Assembly (NCBI GenBank): GCA_017527075.1
Contig: JAFXQM010000005.1
Coordinates: forward strand, 62,001-126,000
Direction of reading: 5' to 3'
DNA from: Selenomonadaceae bacterium
GTDB lineage: Bacteria; Bacillota; Negativicutes; Selenomonadales; Selenomonadaceae
DNA length: 64,000 nt
The notes under the pieces are model-generated. The model was not told the DNA's origin. It worked only from the letters and a program-made list of their open reading frames with translations, and searched no databases. This document shows, in pieces, positions 53,195 through 63,820 of this stretch. The position numbers and the translations under genes were made by a program. How positions within the stretch are numbered: the stretch's first letter is position 1; the number at the start of each line of letters is the position of its first letter.

Positions 53195-54310
53195 ATGACG
53201 AAAAGAATTTACTCGCTGGACGTGCTGCGCGGCGTGGCGATATCAATCATGCTCTTCTTGGACGGACCGCCCGACAAAATTTTTTCCATCCTCGAACACC
53301 CGCAGTGGGCGGGGCTGACCGTGCCCGATGTCGCCTTGCCGATGTTCGCGTTCGCCATGGGAGCCGCCGCCGCAATTTCCATGTCGCGGCGCGAACCGAG
53401 CGCGAAAAAAATTTTAAAGCGGACGGCGTTGATGTTCGTGATTGGCGTGCTGCTGGAGATGGAGCCGTTCTTCCTCCTGCCGATTTTCTCCGACAGCTTC
53501 ACAGCCGCAGATTTTCTCGACCGCGCAATTATTCACGGGCGACTCTTCGGAATAATTCAGCGGCTCGCCATGGCTTACGCGCTCGGAACTTTTCTGGCGT
53601 TGGCAATAAAAAACAGCCGCGGAATTTTGCTCGCGGCGTTCGTGCTGCTGATTGTCTCTTCGGCGGGTTATCACCTTTACGCGCCCGAAAATCCCTTCGA
53701 CGAGGCGCACAACATCAGCCAAGCCGTCGATTACATTTTCCCCGGCGTCAATCACATTTACCGCCCGACGCACGACCCCGAAGGTCTTTACGGCTGCCTG
53801 GCGACCACTGCTTCCGTTCTCTTCGGTTTTTTGGCGGGAAAAATTTTCGTCGACCAATCGTCGGCGCGCGACAAAATTTTTCTCTTCATCGCTGCGGGAA
53901 TTTTGTTGAGCATAATCGGCGGCGTGTGGAGTAATTTCGACATCATCTCAAAAAAACTTTGGACGACGCCTTACGCGCTGATTAACGCGGGGCTCGATTT
54001 CCTGCTGCTCGCGCTGTTCATGAAATTATTCGACGCCGTGCCCGCCGCAAAAAAATTTTCTCAACCGCTCGTCGCCCTCGGAATGAATCCGCTTTTTTTC
54101 TTCGTGATGAACAACGCGCTGCTCACTTTCCTTTACGTCATCCCGAACGGCGACGTGAACAACAGCTTTTATCTGCAACTTTATTGGAACACGACGCAAG
54201 GGCTCATCTCCACGGAATTCGGCGCGACACTTTTCTGCGCGATTTGGGCTCTGCTCTGGTTGCCGATTGCCGAGCTCTTTTATAAAATGAAAATCGTAAT
54301 TAAACTTTGA
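53195..54310 (+). CDS. DUF5009/heparan-alpha-glucosaminide acetyltransferase-like membrane protein
   Basis: This 371-residue protein has about ten membrane helices and begins RIYSLDVLRGVAISIMLFLDGP, the hallmark of NagX/HGSNAT-type transmembrane acyltransferases. GVNHIYRPTHDPEGLYGCLATTASVLFG and GMNPLFFFVMNNALL are conserved core segments. Such proteins may acetylate sugars or wall components across the membrane. GGAGG lies before the ATG. It ends 12 nt before the DUF262 gene and could be in the same transcript, though functions look unrelated. Confidence 0.82.
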   Translation: MTKRIYSLDVLRGVAISIMLFLDGPPDKIFSILEHPQWAGLTVPDVALPMFAFAMGAAAAISMSRREPSAKKILKRTALMFVIGVLLEMEPFFLLPIFSDSFTAADFLDRAIIHGRLFGIIQRLAMAYALGTFLALAIKNSRGILLAAFVLLIVSSAGYHLYAPENPFDEAHNISQAVDYIFPGVNHIYRPTHDPEGLYGCLATTASVLFGFLAGKIFVDQSSARDKIFLFIAAGILLSIIGGVWSNFDIISKKLWTTPYALINAGLDFLLLALFMKLFDAVPAAKKFSQPLVALGMNPLFFFVMNNALLTFLYVIPNGDVNNSFYLQLYWNTTQGLISTEFGATLFCAIWALLWLPIAELFYKMKIVIKL

Positions 54311-54322
54311 GGAGGAAACTTT

Positions 54323-56044
54323 ATGGCAGGTTGGGAAACAAAAACCGTCGACGAAGTCATCACAAAAATTCGGAGCAAAAAATTTGTTTTGCCCGTCATT
54401 CAACGCCGCCTCGTCTGGAAGGAAGACGCCATGACGAAACTTTTTGACACGTTGCTCAAGGGTTATTCGTTCGGCGCGGTGATTGTCCTCAAGGAGCGTT
54501 CGGGATTTCAGCCGCTTTTTGCCTCCCGCGAATTTTCCGACGACGGCGAGCCGCGCAACGCCGATTTGTCGACGCAGGAAAAATTTTTGGACGACGAACA
54601 ATTTTTTGTCATCGACGGGCAGCAACGCCTGCAAAGTTTTTATATCGGGCTGTGCGGCTCCTTCGGCGGAAAGAAAATGTACTTCGACCTTTACAGCGAC
54701 TTTCAGAAGGGCGATTACGATTTCAAATTCGCCAGACCGACGCAGGGAAAATCTTCCGTGAAAAATATTGAGCGCGGCGAACGAACTCTCGACGAATCGG
54801 AGATTGAAACCACTGCGGAATGTTTTTGGTATCCCGTGCGCGAGCTTTACGAAAAACTTTCGCGCGTCGGAGGGAACAGCGGCCGAATCGCCGACGAAAT
54901 TATTTCGGAGCAAAACATCGACGAGCCGCACAAGATAAAACACATCGAAGAGAACATCAAACAATTTTACGGAAATATTTTCGAGCGCAAGAACGTTGGC
55001 ATTTCGGAAGTCGAAGTCGATTACGGCAGAAACGAAATTGAAAACCGTCAGCGCATGGTCGAACTTTTTCGGCGGCTCAACAGCGGCGGCACTTATCTGT
55101 CGACGCTGGACTTGGTTGCCTCCCGCCTGAAAGGTTTCGACAGCCGCATGGAAAATTTCCTCGACGCCATGGTCAACGACTGCAGCGATATCCGAATCAG
55201 CCAAGACGAACTGATTAAATTGATAATGACTTTGCAGGACAAACCTTTGAGCGAGATTACCGACTTGGATGAGGACGGCGAAAAATTTGCGGCGTTCGCT
55301 CTGGAAAATTCCACTCGGATAAAATCGACACTCGTCGCGCTCCGAGAATTTTTGCGCAAGGCCGGCGATTACAATTGGTTCGCGCTGAACAGGAGCCGCT
55401 CGCCCATTCCGCTTTACGTTTTGGCTTACCACATTTTTTACGCCGAACGCGCCGACGAAAATTTTTTCGCGATGAGACGCTGGCTTCGGCTTTCCATGCT
55501 GAACGGAATTTTTCGTCGCGGCTGCGGCTGGATTCCCTCCGAACGCGGCATGAAGTTGTTGCACGATGCCTTCAAAAATTTTCACGGGCAACCTTTCCCC
55601 GTCGACGCGCTCTTTGACGTTTGCAAAAAAAATTTGCATTCGTTTTACTCCGAGGTCAAGCCCGGCAACCTTGACGACTTCGACAGGAACCGCGATTACA
55701 TGTTTTATCTGATTTATGACGGCGCGCCCCTGTCGAGTGGTGCCGTTGACCACATTCAGCCGCGTGCCCGCCTTTTGGGACAGATTGGGCGCGGGCAAAA
55801 AAATATCACCGAGGAAATGATTGACAGCATTGCGAACCTGGAATTGCTGACCCGCGAGGACAACGCCGAGAAGAGCGACAAACGCTTGAAAGACTGGCTC
55901 AATCGTCAGGCGGACAGACAAAAATATTTGGAACGCCATTTGATTCCCGACAACGAAGGACTTTGGAAGCCGAGCAACTTCAAACAATTCCTCAAGGCGC
56001 GCGCCGAAAAAATTTCCGCAAAGATTAATGCCTCCATGAGGTGA
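54323..56044 (+). CDS. DUF262 + HNH (DUF1524-like) nuclease, GmrSD/SspE-type
   Basis: This 573-residue protein has an N-terminal DUF262 (ParB/sulfiredoxin-like NTPase) domain: VLPVIQRRLVWKED near residue 22 and FFVIDGQQRLQSFYIGL near 93, the catalytic DGQQR motif. FRRLNSGG near 251 follows. The C-terminal part has the HNH-type site VDHIQPRARLLG near 474 and ANLELLTREDNAEKSDKRL, as in DUF1524. GmrSD, SspE and BrxU share this build and act as phage-restriction nucleases. It lies 4 nt before an adenine methyltransferase gene, so the pair resembles a restriction-modification module. Target is unknown. Confidence 0.85.
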   Translation: MAGWETKTVDEVITKIRSKKFVLPVIQRRLVWKEDAMTKLFDTLLKGYSFGAVIVLKERSGFQPLFASREFSDDGEPRNADLSTQEKFLDDEQFFVIDGQQRLQSFYIGLCGSFGGKKMYFDLYSDFQKGDYDFKFARPTQGKSSVKNIERGERTLDESEIETTAECFWYPVRELYEKLSRVGGNSGRIADEIISEQNIDEPHKIKHIEENIKQFYGNIFERKNVGISEVEVDYGRNEIENRQRMVELFRRLNSGGTYLSTLDLVASRLKGFDSRMENFLDAMVNDCSDIRISQDELIKLIMTLQDKPLSEITDLDEDGEKFAAFALENSTRIKSTLVALREFLRKAGDYNWFALNRSRSPIPLYVLAYHIFYAERADENFFAMRRWLRLSMLNGIFRRGCGWIPSERGMKLLHDAFKNFHGQPFPVDALFDVCKKNLHSFYSEVKPGNLDDFDRNRDYMFYLIYDGAPLSSGAVDHIQPRARLLGQIGRGQKNITEEMIDSIANLELLTREDNAEKSDKRLKDWLNRQADRQKYLERHLIPDNEGLWKPSNFKQFLKARAEKISAKINASMR

Positions 56045-56048
56045 TGAA

Positions 56049-57725
56049 ATGATTCACTTCGACCGCCCGCCGCTCAAGGACGTGTTAAAAATCCTTCTGC
56101 GCGGACTGAAGATTGAAACTCTGCCCAAGCCCCGCGCTCAGAAGGACGACGCCGAAAAATTTTCCCGCACGCGCTCACTCGCCGAAGTCTGCTCGCCGAG
56201 TCATCTGGTCAAGTTCATGGTCGACGCTCTCGACGAGGAAAATCTTTTCTGGCAACTTCGTGTCGACGCGCGCTGGCTGGAGGCGGCTTGCGGCGAAGCT
56301 CCCTTCATCACCAACCGTTACGACGCCGAATCGGGCGAAGAAATTCCCTTCGAACGCCGCGCGGGAATTTTGGACAAAAAGCTCCGCGCCGTGCCCGCCG
56401 ACGCCGATAAACTCCTCTGGGCGAAACGAGCCGTTCAAAGTGTTTACGGTTTTGAGATTCAGCCCGACAGCCTGCTCCTCGCCCGCGCCAACGTCTTGCT
56501 CACCTTTGCCGAGTTCGCCGACGATTACTCGCCCGAAGACCTGCAAGAGGTCGCTGAAGTCATCGCAGAAAATTTTTGGCTCATGGACGCGCTCAATCCG
56601 CCGCCCAAACAAATTTCTCTCTTCGACGAAGCAACCGACTGGCTCACCGGCGAAAAAATTTTTCTTGGAGGCTCTGACATGAAAAAGTTCACGTTCGTTA
56701 TCAGCAACCCGCCCTATCAGGACGACACATCGGGCGACAACAAAACTTTCGCCCCGCCCGTTTACAACAAGTTCATTGACGCCGCGAAAAAAATCGCCGA
56801 CAAAGCGGTTTTCATCACGCCCGCCAGATTTCTCTTCGACGCCGGCGCAACCCCCAAAGATTTCAACCGCCGCATGCTCAACGACCCGCACTTTAAAGTT
56901 TTGGATTACGCGCCCGACGCAAAAAAATATTTCCGCGGCGTCGACATTGACGGCGGCGTCGCTGTCACCGTTTACGACAGCTCGGAAAATTTCGGCGCGA
57001 TTGGAACTTTCACGGCCTTTGAAGAGCTCAACACCATTCACAAAAAAGTTTGCGTCGACAACAAAAATTTCCGCCCGCTCAGTGAAATTATGCGCGGGCA
57101 AATGACTTACAGATTATCGGCAAAAGCTTACGAAGATTTTCCTGACTTGCCCGAACGACTTCCTAATCGAACCGACACTGCGTTGCGAACAAACGCTTTC
57201 AAAATTATGCCCGATATTTTTTTGGAAGATAAACCCGACGACGGACACGAATATTTGCGAATGCTTGGCAGAATTGGAAACGAGCGCGCTTACAGATTCA
57301 TTCGACGCGATTATGTCAACGCGCCCGCGCCGCTGGAAAAATTCAAAATCATGTTGCCGAAAGCAAACGGAGCAGGAGCACTGAGTAAAGTGCCGTGTAC
57401 GTCACTTATCGGCAAGCCCGTTATCGGCGAACCGTCCGTCGGTTGTACTCAAACTTTCATCACGGTCGGAGCCTTCGACACGCGCGAGGAGGCTGAGGCT
57501 TGCTTGAAATATATCAAGAGTAAATTCGCGCGAGTCATGCTCGGCATTTTGAAAGCGACGCAAGACAATCCGCCGGCGACGTGGGCAAAAGTTCCGCTGG
57601 AAGATTTTTCTTCGGACAGTGACATCGATTGGCGCGGAGACGTTGATGTGCAACTTTATCGCAAATACAATCTGACGGACGCGGAGAAAAATTTTGTCGA
57701 GGCTCACGTCAAGGAGATGGTCTGA
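56049..57725 (+). CDS. Eco57I-type DNA adenine methyltransferase
   Basis: This 558-residue protein carries the amino-methyltransferase motif IV VISNPPYQDD near residue 217. An unusual motif I region reads EAACGEAPFITNRYDAESGE near 78, followed by VYGFEIQPDSLLLAR. Later parts (RNAYRFIR-like, FITVGAFDTREEAEACLKYIKSKFARVML) resemble the target-recognition end of Eco57I/type IIG enzymes, but there is no nuclease domain. The neighbouring DUF262-HNH protein may supply cleavage. Its stop overlaps the cbiT start (TGATG). Start ATG 56049 has GAGG upstream. Confidence 0.85.
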   Translation: MIHFDRPPLKDVLKILLRGLKIETLPKPRAQKDDAEKFSRTRSLAEVCSPSHLVKFMVDALDEENLFWQLRVDARWLEAACGEAPFITNRYDAESGEEIPFERRAGILDKKLRAVPADADKLLWAKRAVQSVYGFEIQPDSLLLARANVLLTFAEFADDYSPEDLQEVAEVIAENFWLMDALNPPPKQISLFDEATDWLTGEKIFLGGSDMKKFTFVISNPPYQDDTSGDNKTFAPPVYNKFIDAAKKIADKAVFITPARFLFDAGATPKDFNRRMLNDPHFKVLDYAPDAKKYFRGVDIDGGVAVTVYDSSENFGAIGTFTAFEELNTIHKKVCVDNKNFRPLSEIMRGQMTYRLSAKAYEDFPDLPERLPNRTDTALRTNAFKIMPDIFLEDKPDDGHEYLRMLGRIGNERAYRFIRRDYVNAPAPLEKFKIMLPKANGAGALSKVPCTSLIGKPVIGEPSVGCTQTFITVGAFDTREEAEACLKYIKSKFARVMLGILKATQDNPPATWAKVPLEDFSSDSDIDWRGDVDVQLYRKYNLTDAEKNFVEAHVKEMV

Positions 57726-58285
57726 TGATTGAGGACGAAAAATTTATTCGCGGGGAAGTGCCGATGACCAAGCAGGAAGTTCGGATATTGACGCTGGCGA
57801 AGGCGCGGCCGGCGGTCGATTCGGTGATCGTGGACGTGGGAGCGGGCACGGGTTCGATAACGGTCGAGGCGGCGTTGCTCTGTCCGCGCGGGAAAATTTT
57901 TGCGCTGGAGCGGAAGGCGGAGGCGGTCGAACTCATCCGCCGCAACGTCGAAAAATTTTCCGTGCCGAACGTGGAGATAATTCACGCGGAGGCACCCGAC
58001 GGCTTGGAAAATTTGCCGGCACTCGACGCGGCGATAATCGGCGGGAGCGGCGGACGGATAGAAAAAATTCTCGACGCCCTCGCCACGAAATTAAAAGTCG
58101 GCGGGCGTGTCGTCGTCAACGCAATCACGATTCAGACCTCGGCGGGCGCGCTGGAATATTTCAGGAAACACGATTGGAATTACGACGCGTTCCAAGTTCA
58201 AATCACGCGGCTGAAAAAAATCCGCGCGTATGACATGACGCAGGCATTGAATCCCGTTTGGATTATCACGGCGGAAAAAAGTTGA
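57725..58285 (+). CDS. cbiT: cobalt-precorrin-6B C15-methyltransferase (decarboxylating)
   Basis: This 186-residue SAM-dependent enzyme acts in anaerobic cobalamin synthesis. It begins DEKFIRGEVPMTKQEVR, the typical CbiT opening, followed by the SAM motif VDVGAGTGSITVEAA near residue 38. IIGGSGGRIEKIL near 100 is also conserved. Its ATG overlaps the stop of the methyltransferase gene, an odd coupling of a DNA-modification gene to vitamin synthesis. cbiC follows 13 nt later. Confidence 0.92.
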   Translation: MIEDEKFIRGEVPMTKQEVRILTLAKARPAVDSVIVDVGAGTGSITVEAALLCPRGKIFALERKAEAVELIRRNVEKFSVPNVEIIHAEAPDGLENLPALDAAIIGGSGGRIEKILDALATKLKVGGRVVVNAITIQTSAGALEYFRKHDWNYDAFQVQITRLKKIRAYDMTQALNPVWIITAEKS

Positions 58286-58298
58286 GAGGAGGATTTTT

Positions 58299-58943
58299 AT
58301 GTTCATCACGAAACCGATGGAGATTGAAGACCGAAGCATGGAAATAATCGCGCCGCACCTGGCGGGGCTGGCGTTGACGGACGAGGAGCGGAAAATTTAT
58401 TCGCGAATCATTCACGCGTCGGGCGACGTGAATTACGCGCCGATAATCCGCATTCACCCCGAAGCAATCGCGGCGACCAAGGCGGCACTGCTGCGCGGCG
58501 GAAATATTTTCACGGACGTGGAGATGGTCAGGCGCGGGATAAGCATTCGGACGTTCACGAAATTCGGCGGAGAAATTTTTTGCAAAGTGTCTGATGTCGA
58601 CGTTCGAGACTTCGCCAAGCGCGAGGGCATTACTCGTTCGATGGCGGCGATGAGGATTTTCGGCAAGCGGCTCAACGGAGAAATTGTGGCGATTGGCAAC
58701 GCGCCGACTGCTCTGTTTGAAGTGTTGCGTTTGGTTCGCGAAGAAAATATTAAACCCGCCGTGATAATCGGAGTGCCCGTGGGCTTCGTCGGAGCGGCCG
58801 AGGCAAAAGCTCAGCTCGCCGCGCAGGACGAAATTCCGTTCATCACCGTCATGGGCAGCAAGGGCGGCAGTTCAATCGCGGTGGCCGCCGTCAATGCGAT
58901 TCTTTATCTGCTGGACAACTCGCGCGGGCTCAGCGAAAAGTGA
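58299..58943 (+). CDS. cbiC: cobalt-precorrin-8X methylmutase
   Basis: This 214-residue isomerase moves a methyl group to give cobyrinic acid. It has the family pattern RIIHASGDVNYAP with the catalytic His near residue 47, IFTDVEMVRRGI, IGNAPTALFEVLRL and VPVGFVGAAEAK. Length is normal. It directly follows cbiT and precedes a TIGR04076 gene. No further cob/cbi genes lie in the window, so the rest of the pathway must be elsewhere. Confidence 0.94.
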   Translation: MFITKPMEIEDRSMEIIAPHLAGLALTDEERKIYSRIIHASGDVNYAPIIRIHPEAIAATKAALLRGGNIFTDVEMVRRGISIRTFTKFGGEIFCKVSDVDVRDFAKREGITRSMAAMRIFGKRLNGEIVAIGNAPTALFEVLRLVREENIKPAVIIGVPVGFVGAAEAKAQLAAQDEIPFITVMGSKGGSSIAVAAVNAILYLLDNSRGLSEK

Positions 58944-58955
58944 GGAGGACTCGTC

Positions 58956-59279
58956 ATGAAGAAATGCAAAATCACAATCCTGAAGACGACGCTTCAAAAA
59001 GATTTGGCGGAGGAATATGGCGTGCCGAATCTTTCGACGTGCCCGATGATGAAAGAGGGGCAAGTCTTTTACGCGTCGTGGGCAAAGCCCGAAGGTTTCT
59101 GCGACGAGGCGTGGAAGGCGGTTTATCAGTATGTGTTCGCGCTGGCGCACGGCGCGGAGAATTGGTATTACGGCGACTGGATTGCCCCCAAGCACAAGGG
59201 CGTGGCGATTTGCTCATGCAACGACGGCTTGCGCCCCGTCATCATGAAGATTGAACGCACAGATGAAGACGACGCTTAA
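58956..59279 (+). CDS. TIGR04076 family protein
   Basis: This 107-residue cytoplasmic protein of unknown function begins KKCKITILKTTLQKDLAEEY and has conserved cysteines at CPMMKEGQ and ICSCNDGLRPVIMKIER, which could bind a metal. The WxxxYxxxFALAHG-like centre is typical of the TIGR04076 family. It is spaced 12 nt from cbiC and is the last gene of the operon before a terminator. Confidence 0.82.
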   Translation: MKKCKITILKTTLQKDLAEEYGVPNLSTCPMMKEGQVFYASWAKPEGFCDEAWKAVYQYVFALAHGAENWYYGDWIAPKHKGVAICSCNDGLRPVIMKIERTDEDDA

Positions 59280-59295
59280 TTGACAAAAAAATTTT

Positions 59296-59322
59296 CCCGC
59301 TGAAGTCGGCGGGATTTTTTTT
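59296..59322 (+). terminator. terminator after the cbi operon
   Basis: CCCGC pairs with GCGGG, followed by eight T. Confidence 0.85.
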
Positions 59323-59326
59323 GCTC

Positions 59327-59372
59327 CGAAAAAATTTTCAAGCCGCGAATTTTTGCAGGCGGCCGGGATTTT
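59327..59372. repeat. direct repeat flanking toxin locus 2, left copy
   Basis: CGAAAAAATTTTCAAGCCGC, then GAATTTTTGC, a GGCGG/CGGG core and six T. It matches 59715-59762 with about two mismatches in 45 bases, so the second toxin locus is bracketed by direct repeats. Part of the same sequence in inverse sense precedes the antisense promoter of locus 1 (10184-10208). Confidence 0.75.
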
Positions 59373-59402
59373 TTCTCCGAAAATTTTTTTGAGCCGCGCC
59401 CT

Positions 59403-59431
59403 TTGAAAAATTTCTGCGCGTGTTGTAAAAT
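59403..59431 (+). promoter_or_regulatory. promoter of toxin gene, locus 2
   Basis: TTGAAA (59403-59408), 17 bp and TAAAAT (59426-59431). The -10 region GCGTGTTGTAAAATGCA is shared with locus 1. Confidence 0.75.
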
Positions 59432-59483
59432 GCAAGTGTCGTTGTCCGACCCCGATATTTCTTGGGATAAAGGGGGTGACAAC

Positions 59484-59585
59484 ATGTTTGATAATCTCAG
59501 AGTGATCGTACAGAGAATCGTTGCGGGCGTGATTTCGCGTCTTATATACGATTGGCTCAAATCCTTCTTCAAGGACAACGATTGA
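59484..59585 (+). CDS. small hydrophobic peptide, putative Fst-like type I toxin
   Basis: A 33-residue peptide starts MFDNLRVIVQRIVAGVISRL and ends KSFFKDND. It has a hydrophobic/amphipathic middle and a charged C-terminus, the general form of Fst. The ATG (59484) follows AAAGGGGGTGA. A small hairpin GCGCT/AGCGC (59595-59611) and then the long terminator follow. The promoter, terminator and the convergent antisense promoter are all close copies of those at locus 1, while the peptides share little sequence. The repeated architecture, more than the peptide sequence, supports the toxin call. Confidence 0.68.
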   Translation: MFDNLRVIVQRIVAGVISRLIYDWLKSFFKDND

Positions 59586-59594
59586 GCCCCAAAT

Positions 59595-59654
59595 GCGCTG
59601 AAAGATAGCGCAACCCCCCAAAAGGTTTTCCAGAGAACCTGATGGGGGGTTTTT
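59595..59654 (+). terminator. terminator hairpins of toxin locus 2
   Basis: Hairpin GCGCT/AGCGC (59595-59611), then CCCCCC and AGGTT pairing with AACCT and GGGGGG (59614-59649), followed by five T. The second hairpin is almost the same as at 10284-10320. Confidence 0.85.
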
Positions 59655-59695
59655 GCTTTTGTGACAACAATGTTTGACATTCCTCAGAATCGTAC
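59612..59695 (-). ncRNA. putative antisense RNA (type I antitoxin), locus 2
   Basis: An RNA starting near 59695 on the minus strand would contain the complement of 59661-59697. That plus-strand segment is an imperfect direct repeat of 59476-59513, the toxin ribosome site and start: both begin GTGACAACA, then (A)TGTTTGA, CTCAGA and ATCGTACA. The RNA can therefore pair with the toxin mRNA at its translation start and also in the shared hairpin. The 3' end is uncertain because no T run follows the hairpin in this direction. Confidence 0.65.
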
Positions 59696-59701
59696 ATGCG
59701 C

Positions 59702-59730
59702 ATTATAAATCACGACGAAAAAATTTTCAA
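59702..59730 (-). promoter_or_regulatory. promoter of putative antitoxin RNA, locus 2
   Basis: Minus strand: TTGAAA (59730-59725), 17 bp and TATAAT (59707-59702). Its right part lies inside the direct repeat 59715-59762, and it matches the promoter at 10195-10223. Confidence 0.75.
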
Positions 59731-59762
59731 GCCGCGAATTTTTGCGGGCGGTCGGGATTTTT
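59715..59762. repeat. direct repeat flanking toxin locus 2, right copy
   Basis: Second copy of the sequence at 59327-59372. It includes the -35 box of the antisense promoter on the minus strand and ends just before the typA promoter. Confidence 0.75.
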
Positions 59763-59765
59763 TAG

Positions 59766-59794
59766 TTGCGCCGAAAAAATTTTGAACGTATAAT
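59766..59794 (+). promoter_or_regulatory. typA promoter
   Basis: TTGCGC (59766-59771), 17 bp and TATAAT (59789-59794), 29 nt before the ATG. Confidence 0.6.
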
Positions 59795-59823
59795 ACCTGA
59801 AGTTTTTCTAAGGAGGAAATTCA

Positions 59824-61641
<1,818 letters not shown>

Positions 61642-61660
61642 TTCACAAAAAATGTCCGTT

Positions 61661-61690
61661 CCCACTCTTGATTGAAGAGCGGGATTTTTT
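61661..61690 (+). terminator. terminator after typA
   Basis: CCCACTCTT pairs with AAGAGCGGG (one mismatch), followed by a T run. The stem resembles the head hairpin of the dispersed repeat. Confidence 0.8.
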
Positions 61691-61718
61691 TCGGACGGAG
61701 CGGCGGGAAAAAAGAATC

Positions 61719-61747
61719 TTGACATTTTGTTGATTCGGGATTATTAT
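61719..61747 (+). promoter_or_regulatory. groESL promoter
   Basis: TTGACA (61719-61724), 17 bp and TATTAT (61742-61747). No CIRCE inverted repeat (TTAGCACTC and its complement) is found between here and groES, so HrcA control is not evident. Confidence 0.7.
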
Positions 61748-61809
61748 ATCGCCCGAAAGTTCGGCGGGGACGTCGAGCGGGTTTGAATCAATTTAGGAGG
61801 CAGATATTT

Positions 61810-62091
61810 ATGATAAAGCCACTGGGAGACAGAGTTGTTGTTGAAGTAGCCGAAGTCGAGCTCAAGACCAAGAGCGGAATCATCATGCCCGAAACTTCCA
61901 AAGAGAAGCCGCAAAAGGGCAAGGTCGTGGCGGTCGGCACCGGCAAACTCCTCGACAACGGCACGCGTGCGGTCATGGAAGTCAAAGCCGGCGATGAGGT
62001 CATCTTCAACAAGTACGCGGGCAGCGAAGTCAAAGTGGACGACAAAGATTATCTCGTGATTCGCGAGAGTGATATTTTGGCAATCCTTTAA
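61810..62091 (+). CDS. groS: co-chaperonin GroES
   Basis: This 93-residue lid of the GroEL chamber begins [14 protein letters not shown]. It has the mobile loop [17 protein letters not shown] that contacts GroEL, then [20 protein letters not shown] and ends [11 protein letters not shown] 61810 follows TTAGGAGG. groEL starts 30 nt downstream in the same operon. Confidence 0.97.
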   Translation: MIKPLGDRVVVEVAEVELKTKSGIIMPETSKEKPQKGKVVAVGTGKLLDNGTRAVMEVKAGDEVIFNKYAGSEVKVDDKDYLVIRESDILAIL

Positions 62092-62118
62092 TTCAGCGAA
62101 GTTTTCGGAGGTAATTAA

Positions 62119-63744
<1,626 letters not shown>

Positions 63745-63767
63745 GTCGCTTAACGCAAAAAAATTTC

Positions 63768-63800
63768 AAGCCTCTGTCAAAATTTTGACGGAGGCTTTTT
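63768..63800 (+). terminator. terminator after groEL
   Basis: AAGCCTC and GTCAA pair with TTGAC and GAGGCTT, followed by five T in all. Confidence 0.85.
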
Positions 63801-63820
63801 GATTTGAATCGATGAAGTTG

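Noticed and set aside
54026..55987. Long open frame of 653 codons on the minus strand
   Set aside because: It is antisense to the DUF262 nuclease gene, which has clear domains and a ribosome site. The GC-rich third positions of this genome leave long chance frames on the other strand.
59595..59730. Plain terminator plus unrelated promoter instead of a toxin-antitoxin locus
   Set aside because: The same set of parts with nearly identical boxes and hairpin recurs at 10195-10529, and the direct repeats over each toxin start are locus-specific. Chance is unlikely.
61691..61809. CIRCE operator before groES
   Set aside because: I looked for TTAGCACTC with its inverted partner and found nothing close; the promoter has only ordinary boxes.
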